DNA of 28,254 nt from contig JACNFI010000095.1 in the NCBI GenBank assembly GCA_014384665.1, positions 1-28,254 of the forward strand, read 5' to 3'. The translations under genes were made by a program, and so were the position numbers. The notes beneath the pieces were generated by a model. It did no database searches and was not told the origin of the DNA. It saw only the letters and a program-made list of their open reading frames with translations. Below are positions 16,881 to 22,797 of this stretch, one piece after another (the stretch's first letter is position 1; each line of letters begins with the position of its first letter). Origin of the DNA: Candidatus Cloacimonadota bacterium. Its GTDB lineage: Bacteria > Cloacimonadota > Cloacimonadia > JGIOTU-2.

Positions 16881-18068
16881 ATGATAAATATGAAAAAGAA
16901 AAAAATTATATTCATTATTGTATTATTCTCTATGTTTTCTACATGCACTTTTTCTTATGCTTTATATGAATTTACTTGTATTTTTACTTTATACAACACT
17001 TCTGCAACCAATTTAGCTTTTGGACTTGATTCTGGTACAGCAAATATCTGGCACAAAAATCCCTTAGATATTTGGAGTAATCCAGCAAAACTTGGGTATT
17101 ATAAAGGATTTGCTTTTGGATACTCACATGATAAATGGTTTGATGATCTTAATTTGGACATTTATCACAACTCATCCTATTTAACATTTGGATGGAAGGG
17201 TTTAGGCATTTTACTGCCTTCTCTCAATAATTCAAGCAAATTTGGAACCACTATGGATTATGGTGAACAAGAAGTATATGATGCACATGGAAATCTTTTG
17301 AGGAAGTTTAATTCCTATGAGACCTGCAGTCAATTTGCTTTTGGAATTAATTGTCTTGAATTCATTAATTATTTTTCTAAAGAAAATCAATTATTCAATA
17401 ATCTGCGAAAATACTCGGAACTTTCATTAGGATTAAGTATTGATTATATACGAAGTAATCTGCTGCCTTATATTTCTGATTCCCTGAAAATAAATAAAGG
17501 AACTGGGTTATCAAATAATATTGGCGCACTAATAAAAATAACTCCTTTAAATATATATGATAGTGGTATAAGGCTTGATATTACTGCAGGCATAAATATA
17601 GTTAACATATTTAAATCAGACATGACTTATAAATACAATAATGGAGATAAGGAGAAACAACCATTGCCTTATGGTAATAGAACTGGAATCGCTGGAAAAT
17701 TATCATTTATAAATATTAAGAACCTCGCAGATGAATATCCTTTGCTTTTTGATATTTCTAAATATCTTTTATCAATCTATGCAAGTTATGATAATTCTAA
17801 ATATGGTGATAATCCTTCTATCTGGGGTAAAGGAATTGAATTAACTTTGCTTGATATATTTTCTTGGCGATTTGGAGAATGCACAGATAAATATGGACAG
17901 GAGATTGGAGATTGTGAAGGTTGGGGTATTAATCTCAATTACAAAAATATTGTTAGTTTTCAATATAATTATGTTGAGTTTCCTTTAGGAGAGTCGCAAA
18001 CTAAGCAAAAAAAAGAAGATATATCATTTGGTATAGATATAATTAAACTCATAAATGAGTTTAAATAA
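16881..18068 (+). CDS. secreted outer-membrane beta-barrel protein, PorV/PorQ-like
   Basis: 395 residues with a signal peptide (KKKKIIFIIVLFSMFSTCTFSYA) and a body of alternating beta-strand character with many aromatic residues. The early LDSGTANIWHKNPLDIWSNPAKLGYYKGFAFGYSH resembles the start of PorV/PorQ-type barrels, where a similar phrase ends in NPAglA. PorV works with PorU in type IX systems, so the C25 gene at 8853 is suggestive context. Family assignment is from pattern only. ATG at 16881 has GAGGT three bases upstream; ATG at 16890 is an alternative. The last 15 codons have a diverged copy at 18526-18573. Confidence 0.6.
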   Translation: MINMKKKKIIFIIVLFSMFSTCTFSYALYEFTCIFTLYNTSATNLAFGLDSGTANIWHKNPLDIWSNPAKLGYYKGFAFGYSHDKWFDDLNLDIYHNSSYLTFGWKGLGILLPSLNNSSKFGTTMDYGEQEVYDAHGNLLRKFNSYETCSQFAFGINCLEFINYFSKENQLFNNLRKYSELSLGLSIDYIRSNLLPYISDSLKINKGTGLSNNIGALIKITPLNIYDSGIRLDITAGINIVNIFKSDMTYKYNNGDKEKQPLPYGNRTGIAGKLSFINIKNLADEYPLLFDISKYLLSIYASYDNSKYGDNPSIWGKGIELTLLDIFSWRFGECTDKYGQEIGDCEGWGINLNYKNIVSFQYNYVEFPLGESQTKQKKEDISFGIDIIKLINEFK

Positions 18069-18153
18069 AATCTAAAGTTATTATAGTTTTTTATTTTCTA
18101 TGAAATATGCCATTTATATTTTTACATTAGAATTCTAATAAGTGAGATAAATT

Positions 18154-18456
18154 ATGAAAACAGTCTCAAAGAGTACCACCTTTAAGAATTTATTAAAAGA
18201 TTTGGCAATTACAGATGTGTCAAGGATAATAAGGGATACTTTGCTCACCGAAATTCTTTGCAAGATTTCAGATTTTTCTGATGAAGTAAAACATTTTGAG
18301 GAAAAATATGGCAAAAATCTAAGTGACTTCATTAAAGAATATGAATCTAATGATGAAGATTTTGAAAAATATGATGACCTGATGGCTTGGGAATTTGCTC
18401 AACAAGGAAAACAATATTGGGAAACAAAGCTAAAGGAAGCCAAGAGTGTTTTATAA
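18154..18456 (+). CDS. putative antitoxin-like small protein
   Basis: 100 residues, acidic and helical, ending FEEKYGKNLSDFIKEYESNDEDFEKYDDLMAWEFAQQG. The phrase KYG..L.DF....E..DFE.YDDLM.W resembles small proteins found before DUF6516/TumE-like toxins in archaea and bacteria; this is recognition of pattern, not proof. A start for a second ORF (GTG at 18446, with AAGGAAG before it) overlaps the 3' end by 11 bases, the usual antitoxin-toxin arrangement. The gene lies between the real end of the PorV-like gene and its diverged tail copy. Confidence 0.5.
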   Translation: MKTVSKSTTFKNLLKDLAITDVSRIIRDTLLTEILCKISDFSDEVKHFEEKYGKNLSDFIKEYESNDEDFEKYDDLMAWEFAQQGKQYWETKLKEAKSVL

Positions 18457-18541
18457 AATAATTGAAGAGTACGCAAATATTATTCACAGATATTCTGTAA
18501 AAAACAAAAACAAAAAAAGAATGATCTATCATTTATTATAG
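18446..18541 (+). pseudogene. truncated downstream partner (possible toxin start)
   Basis: GTG start with AAGGAAG seven to eight bases upstream, reading VFYKIIEEYANIIHRYSVKNK before running into the PorV-like tail copy at about 18502 and stopping at 18541 (31 codons). The good ribosome binding site and the overlap with the preceding gene suggest a real gene start whose body was lost at the recombination joint. The toxin identity is inference. Confidence 0.4.
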
Positions 18542-18578
18542 ACATATTTAAATTCATAAATGAGTTAAAATAAAATCT
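18502..18578 (+). pseudogene. orphan diverged copy of the PorV-like gene 3' end
   Basis: Aligns with 17998-18073. In the matching frame 18526-18573 reads LSFIIDIFKFINELK and stop, against ISFGIDIIKLINEFK and stop: 41 of 48 bases and 10 of 15 residues match, with conservative changes. A one-base shift precedes it, so only the tail stays in frame. It has no start codon. Confidence 0.75.
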
Positions 18579-18604
18579 CTGCGTTCTCTGCGTCTTCGCG
18601 GTGA
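18577..18604 (+). repeat. CTCTGCG-type tandem intergenic repeat
   Basis: CTCTGCGTTCTCTGCGTC followed by TTCGCGGTGA, the degenerate tandem repeat known between genes of many unrelated bacteria. It ends four bases before the GAAAGGA ribosome binding site of the leuC-like gene. Confidence 0.65.
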
Positions 18605-18617
18605 GTGAAAGGAACAA

Positions 18618-19847
18618 GTGGGCAAAACTATAGTTGAAAAAATCATTCAATCACATTCAGATGAAAAAGTAAAAGCAGGCAAGATTGTCTGGATGAAGTT
18701 AGATATCAGAACTGCACGAGATTTCGGCGGTCCAAATGTAGTAAAAAATCTTGAGAAATACTATCCAGATGAACGATTACCAGATGTAGAAAATATACTT
18801 TTTACTTTTGATTGCGTTGTACCTGCAAAAACCATTCCTTATGCAAACAATCAGCAAATCTGCCGTGAATTTGCAAAAAAGCAAGGTATAAGAGTTTTTG
18901 ATGTTGATGCTGGAATTGGAACTCATATTTTAATGGAAAAAGGATTTGCACGACCGGGCAGAATTCTTGTAGGTACAGATAGTCATTTTAACATTCTAGG
19001 TGCTGTTGGAGCTTTCGGACAGGGGATGGGGGATCAGGATATTGCTTTTACTTTTTGCACAGGAAAAACCTGGTTTGAAGTACCAGAAACAATCAAAATC
19101 AATCTAAAAGGAAGATTTACTTTTCCTACAACTGGTAAAGATTTAGTTCTTTTCGTTTTGCGAAAATTAGGAAGTAAAGGTGCATTGGGGAAATGTATTG
19201 AATATTATGGAGAATGCCTTCAAGATTTGAGTTTCGCAGAATATATTACTCTATGCAGTATGATGACAGAGATGGGCGGTATCGTAGCTTTTCCTTATCC
19301 AAATGAAAATGTAACAAATTGGCTTATTAAAAGAACAGGAGAAAATCCAGAATTTATTTTTGCTGATAGAGATGCAAAATATTGCAATGAAATTGAAATT
19401 GATGTTACTGATTTACAACCGCAAATTGCCTGTCCGCCAAAACCAGATAATGTTAAAGAGGTTTCAAGGTTAAAATGTTTGAAGGTTAATTCAGTTTTTG
19501 TTGGCTCTTGCACAAATGGTAGATTTGAAGATATGCTGCAAGTCTCTGAAATCCTGAAAGGAAACAAGGTTGCACAAGGAGTTATGTTGAGAATTGTTCC
19601 TGCAACAAAAGAAGTTTATGGTCAAATGCTTAAAGAAGGATTAATCCAGGTTCTCTATGATGCAGGTGCAATTATTTCAAACCCAGGATGTGGTGGATGT
19701 GCATCTGGTCAAATTGGTATGACTGGCAAAAGAGAAGTGCAGATTTCAACTGCTAATCGCAATTTTTTAGGAAAACAGGGAGACGGAGATACCTATCTTG
19801 CCAGTCCTGTTACTGCAGCTTTTGCAGCCCTAAAGGGAAAATTGTAG
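18618..19847 (+). CDS. leuC: 3-isopropylmalate dehydratase / homoaconitase-family large subunit
   Basis: 409-residue aconitase-superfamily large subunit carrying the 4Fe-4S cluster. Cluster ligands are Cys298 (VGSCTNGR), Cys358 and Cys361 (NPGCGGC). GTDSHFNILGAVGAFGQGMGDQD is the substrate/cluster loop. It hydrates or dehydrates a 2- or 3-hydroxy acid. Leucine-pathway isopropylmalate isomerase is most likely, but homoaconitase, citramalate/methylmalate isomerase or dimethylmalate dehydratase cannot be told apart from the sequence. GTG start with GAAAGGA before it. The small-subunit gene lies 1.2 kb downstream, separated by an M23 lipoprotein gene, which is unusual for this pair. No leuA or leuB is in the window. 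Confidence 0.85.
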   Translation: MGKTIVEKIIQSHSDEKVKAGKIVWMKLDIRTARDFGGPNVVKNLEKYYPDERLPDVENILFTFDCVVPAKTIPYANNQQICREFAKKQGIRVFDVDAGIGTHILMEKGFARPGRILVGTDSHFNILGAVGAFGQGMGDQDIAFTFCTGKTWFEVPETIKINLKGRFTFPTTGKDLVLFVLRKLGSKGALGKCIEYYGECLQDLSFAEYITLCSMMTEMGGIVAFPYPNENVTNWLIKRTGENPEFIFADRDAKYCNEIEIDVTDLQPQIACPPKPDNVKEVSRLKCLKVNSVFVGSCTNGRFEDMLQVSEILKGNKVAQGVMLRIVPATKEVYGQMLKEGLIQVLYDAGAIISNPGCGGCASGQIGMTGKREVQISTANRNFLGKQGDGDTYLASPVTAAFAALKGKL

Positions 19848-19848
19848 A

Positions 19849-21060
19849 ATGAAAAATAAAACTTTTTTTTCAATCATCATTTTAGTATCTTCAATCTTTA
19901 TTATACTTTCTGGATGCACAAAAAAACAATTAGAAGAAGTCCATGAGTTCATTAACATTGCCGGAAAGATAAGAAAAGGTGAATCACTGTTTTCTACCTT
20001 ACTTGAAAAAAATGTTGATAGGAAAGAAGCATTCAAAATCACAAAATCTCTTAATAAATATTTTGACCTCAGATATACTCACCCAAACGATAGTTTTGCA
20101 ATACAAATTGATACTTTGGGACAGGTTCAGAGATTGGAATATTTCCCGAATAAAATTGAAAAATATATCGTAATCCGAGACACATTAGACGATTTCATCA
20201 CGCATAAAAAGGAAGTTGAATTATCAAAAGAAATTTTTGTCTTGTCTTCTCAGATTCAATCATCAATTTATCAATCAATGGTAAATCAGGGAGTTAGTCC
20301 AGAATTGGTAATGAATTTCAGTGATATTTTTCAGTGGGATATTGATTTTTTTATAGACCCAAGAGAAGGAGATAGTTGCAAACTTGTTTATGAAGCATTT
20401 ACCAACAATGGCAAAATTCTGAAATATGGCGATATTCTTGCAGCGTCATATAAAGGAAAAAATTTTGACCTTACTGCTTACTACTTTTTTGATGACGGCA
20501 AGAATGCAAACGGATATTTTGATAAAGATGGCATATCATTTCAGAAAGCATTTCTTAAATCCCCATTAAATTATTCATATATCAGTTCATACTTTTCTTA
20601 TGCACGATACCATCCAATTTTGAAAAAGGTCTGTCCTCATTATGGAATTGATTATGCTGCTCCTTATGGAACTCCAATTGTTGCTTCAGCTGATGGAAAA
20701 GTTGTTTTCAAAGGTTGGAATAATGGCTTTGGTCATTGTATAAAAATCAGACATAAAAATAGCAGATATGTTACTTTATATGGACATTTAAGTGGATATG
20801 CTCGTGGAATTTATGTGGGCGCAAATGTCAAACAGAAACAACTGATTGGATATGTGGGTTCAACTGGCTGGTCAACAGGTCCTCATCTTGATTACAGAAT
20901 CTATGATAATGGACGAGCAATTAATCCACTGAAATTGAAGAATGTATCAGGTCCCCCAATTCCGAAAAAAATAAAAAAAGATTTCATGAAAATTGTATTA
21001 GCAATGAATGAAATGTTGGAGAATGATATTTTAGAAAATAAAAAAAATCAAAAAAATTGA
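19849..21060 (+). CDS. M23-family (LytM/LasA) peptidase lipoprotein
   Basis: 403 residues. A lipoprotein signal peptide ends in LSGC with lipid-attachment Cys23. A long N-terminal linker domain (about 30-250) is followed by the M23 fold. Zinc-site residues are His264 and Asp268 (HYGID) and His313 (YGHLS). His346 is in GPHLDYRIY, where the usual HxH is HxD; Asp may take the ligand role, a variant I recall from other Gram-negative M23 proteins. Likely role: cleaving or regulating cleavage of peptidoglycan peptides in the periplasm. The ATG comes one base after the leuC stop, so it is in the same transcript as leuC and leuD. Confidence 0.9.
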   Translation: MKNKTFFSIIILVSSIFIILSGCTKKQLEEVHEFINIAGKIRKGESLFSTLLEKNVDRKEAFKITKSLNKYFDLRYTHPNDSFAIQIDTLGQVQRLEYFPNKIEKYIVIRDTLDDFITHKKEVELSKEIFVLSSQIQSSIYQSMVNQGVSPELVMNFSDIFQWDIDFFIDPREGDSCKLVYEAFTNNGKILKYGDILAASYKGKNFDLTAYYFFDDGKNANGYFDKDGISFQKAFLKSPLNYSYISSYFSYARYHPILKKVCPHYGIDYAAPYGTPIVASADGKVVFKGWNNGFGHCIKIRHKNSRYVTLYGHLSGYARGIYVGANVKQKQLIGYVGSTGWSTGPHLDYRIYDNGRAINPLKLKNVSGPPIPKKIKKDFMKIVLAMNEMLENDILENKKNQKN

Positions 21061-21093
21061 CACAGAAATAATCGTCGCTTCATTTTATCCCCA

Positions 21094-21600
21094 ATGCAGA
21101 AAAATATGAAACTAAACGGCAAAATATGGTTGATTACTAACAATAATAATCTCATAAACGATATTGACACAGATATGATTTTCCACAATAGATATTTAGC
21201 AATCACAGATATAAATCAGATGGGACAATATGCATTTGATAATCTTAATGGATGGAAAGATTTTGCAAAGGAAAGTGAGAAAGGTGATATCATCATTGCT
21301 GGGAAAAATTTTGGTTCTGGTTCATCCAGACAGCAAGCAGTTGATTGCTTTATCTCGCTTGGAATTCAAGCAATTTTGGCTGAATCTTTTGGTGCTATCT
21401 ACAAACGAAATGCAATAAATTCAGGATTACCAATCTTACAAATTAAAAAAATAAATTTACAAAAATTTAATCAACGAGAAAAAATTGTAATTAATTTAGT
21501 TGATGGCTCAACTAATTCGGAATATTTAGAAATAGAGCCTTTTTCAAAGGTTCAGCTGGATATTTATCAATCAGGAAATTTATTCTCCTATGGAAAGTAA
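21094..21600 (+). CDS. leuD: 3-isopropylmalate dehydratase-family small subunit
   Basis: 168 residues, swivel domain of the LeuC/LeuD-type hydratase: IDTDMIFHNRYL near the start, then the conserved FGSGSSRQQAVDCFISLGIQAILAESFGAIYKRNAINSGLPIL. It partners the large subunit at 18618. Start is either ATG 21094 or ATG 21109 (MKLNGKIW), the latter matching usual family N-termini; neither has a clear ribosome binding site. Its last residues, DIYQSGNLFSYGK, recur twice downstream in altered form (21669-21710 and 22050-22094). Expression is presumably linked to leuC through the intervening M23 gene. Confidence 0.88.
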   Translation: MQKNMKLNGKIWLITNNNNLINDIDTDMIFHNRYLAITDINQMGQYAFDNLNGWKDFAKESEKGDIIIAGKNFGSGSSRQQAVDCFISLGIQAILAESFGAIYKRNAINSGLPILQIKKINLQKFNQREKIVINLVDGSTNSEYLEIEPFSKVQLDIYQSGNLFSYGK

Positions 21601-21664
21601 CGCAATTGTCTCAATTGCGACACAAACCCCCGATTTCTCGGGGGGGACGATTGTGTTACAAAAT
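21583..21664 (+). repeat. left direct repeat flanking the DUF104 antitoxin segment
   Basis: 21583-21625 is identical over 43 bases to 21979-22021, and 21646-21664 is identical over 19 bases to 22027-22045. It starts inside the last codons of leuD. It contains the hairpin CGCAATTG-TCT-CAATTGCG and an outer pairing GTAACGCAATTGTC / GACGATTGTGTTAC. Only this copy has an extra CCCCCGATTTCTCGGGGGG mini-hairpin in the loop. Confidence 0.9.
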
Positions 21665-21668
21665 TCTA

Positions 21669-21710
21669 TTTGATATTCATCAAGCAGGAAATTTGTTCAC
21701 TTATGGATGA
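21669..21710 (+). pseudogene. orphan leuD tail, variant A
   Basis: Reads FDIHQAGNLFTYG and stop, against LDIYQSGNLFSYGK and stop in leuD. Silent and conservative changes indicate a related but distinct leuD allele as source. It has no start codon. Confidence 0.75.
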
Positions 21711-21738
21711 AAGAATTTTTTAAAGGAGGTTTTTAGAA

Positions 21739-21969
21739 ATGTTAAATACAGTTAGAGGTATATATGAAAATGGGGTAATAAAACCTTTTGAAAAAGTAAG
21801 AGATAAAGAAAGGTCAGAGGGCATAATTATCTTTTTAGATACTGCCAAAGAGAAGAAATCAGCTTTCTTTTCCTCGGCCGGCTCATGGAAAGATGTAGAT
21901 ACCGAGGTCTTGAAAAAACAAATATACGAAAGCAGAAAAATTTCTAATAGAAGAAAAATTCAGCTATGA
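21739..21969 (+). CDS. DUF104/AF2212-type antitoxin, apparently orphan
   Basis: 76 residues beginning MLNTVRGIYENGVIKPFEKV, the typical opening of AF2212-like (DUF104) antitoxins, which usually neutralise a PIN-domain (VapC) toxin encoded directly downstream. AAAGGAGG about nine bases before the ATG is the strongest ribosome binding site in this stretch. After the stop codon there is no PIN gene. An ATG at 21967 opens MISF and runs at once into the leuD-tail direct repeat at 21979, so the toxin appears cut away at the repeat boundary. The gene sits between two direct repeats derived from the leuD end. Confidence 0.75.
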   Translation: MLNTVRGIYENGVIKPFEKVRDKERSEGIIIFLDTAKEKKSAFFSSAGSWKDVDTEVLKKQIYESRKISNRRKIQL

Positions 21970-21978
21970 TTTCATTCC

Positions 21979-22045
21979 TTCTCCTATGGAAAGTAACGCA
22001 ATTGTCTCAATTGCGACACAATCGGAGACGATTGTGTTACAAAAT
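21979..22045 (+). repeat. right direct repeat flanking the DUF104 antitoxin segment
   Basis: Second copy of the repeat at 21583, offset 396 bases. It has the same 43-base block and hairpin arms, but the loop is short (TCGGA) where the left copy carries a C/G-rich mini-hairpin. It begins with the last codons of leuD (CTCCTATGGAAAGTAA), now out of any gene. Confidence 0.9.
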
Positions 22046-22049
22046 CCAG

Positions 22050-22094
22050 ATGATTTATCAGGCAGGAAATTTGTTTAAATTTGGGAAAATATAG
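22050..22094 (+). pseudogene. orphan leuD tail, variant B
   Basis: Reads MIYQAGNLFKFGKI and stop: a third version of the LeuD C-terminus, differing from both leuD and variant A. The stop codon lies one base before the ATG of the MNT remnant, as if the two genes had been neighbours in a source genome. Confidence 0.7.
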
Positions 22095-22095
22095 T

Positions 22096-22411
22096 ATGAT
22101 TAGTAAAGAGCAGATTCATGAAATTGTACAAACTATTGTAAAAGGCTACAATCCAAAGAAAATAATCCTTTTTGGTTCGTATGTTAGTGGAAATCCTTCT
22201 GAAGATAGTGACTTAGACATGTTTCTTGTGAAAGAGAGCAAACTTCCAAGATATAAACGAGCAAGGCAGGTTCATAAATTATTTGACCCCTTGTGCGATG
22301 GATATAATCGTGTACAACACAAATGAAATAAAAAAATGGAAAGATGTCAGAAATTCTTTTGTATACGATGTTCTAAAAAATGGGAAAGTGTTATATGAAC
22401 AAACTGGTTGA
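22096..22411 (+). pseudogene. MNT-family nucleotidyltransferase remnant (frameshifted)
   Basis: The minimal nucleotidyltransferase motif IILFGSYVSGNPSEDSDLDMFLV (GSx..DxD) is intact. Near 22290 the frame breaks after HKLFDPLCD. The true continuation MDIIVYNTNEIKKWKDVRNSFVYDVLKNGKVLYEQTG follows in another frame and stops at 22411. The uninterrupted reading stops at 22326. MNT proteins act as antitoxins or AMPylating partners of HEPN toxins, and the HEPN remnant overlaps the 3' end by 17 bases, the normal operon layout. Confidence 0.8.
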
Positions 22412-22776
22412 AGAGTGGATTCATAAAGCAGAAAATGATTTTTTAGATGCAGAAAATAATTTGAAAAGTCAGCAGATACCTACTGATACAGTCTGTTTTC
22501 ACTGCCAACAAGTAGCAGAAAAATATCTGAAAGCTTACTTGATTTCAAGAAACAAATCCTTTCCCCAAATTCATAATCTCATTCATCTGATGTAATTATG
22601 TAGAGAACTGGACCCAATTTTTTTGAAGTTAAAAGATGAACTAATAATTCTAAATGACTATGCAGTAGAAATTCGCTATCCTGACGACTGGTTGTGAACC
22701 AACCATTGAAGAAGCCAATGAAGCATTGGAATTAGCAAGAAAAGTAAAAGATTTTATATCTATAAAAATAAAATAG
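22395..22776 (+). pseudogene. HEPN-domain protein remnant (stop codon and frameshift)
   Basis: Starts MNKLVEEWIHKAENDFLDAE and runs through FHCQQVAEKYLKAYL and HNLIHLM, then hits an in-frame TAA at 22593. The same frame continues as LCRELDPIFLKLKDELIILNDYAVEIRYPDDW. It breaks near 22691 and resumes one base over as EPTIEEANEALELARKVKDF to the stop at 22776. Two independent lesions point to real decay. HEPN proteins of this type are RNase toxins paired with MNT. Confidence 0.82.
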
Positions 22777-22797
22777 CATTTTGAAAGGAGCAAAAAA

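Noticed and set aside
21583..22045. Integron gene-cassette recombination sites (attC)
   Set aside because: Single-gene cargo with palindromic flanks suggested attC. The hairpins lack RYYYAAC...GTTRRRY in the required order (the CCCCGT hairpins have the motifs reversed), and the flanks are clearly derived from host gene ends.
22593..22697. Programmed stop readthrough or frameshifting in the HEPN gene
   Set aside because: There is no slippery sequence or downstream structure, and the partner MNT gene is also broken, so decay is simpler.
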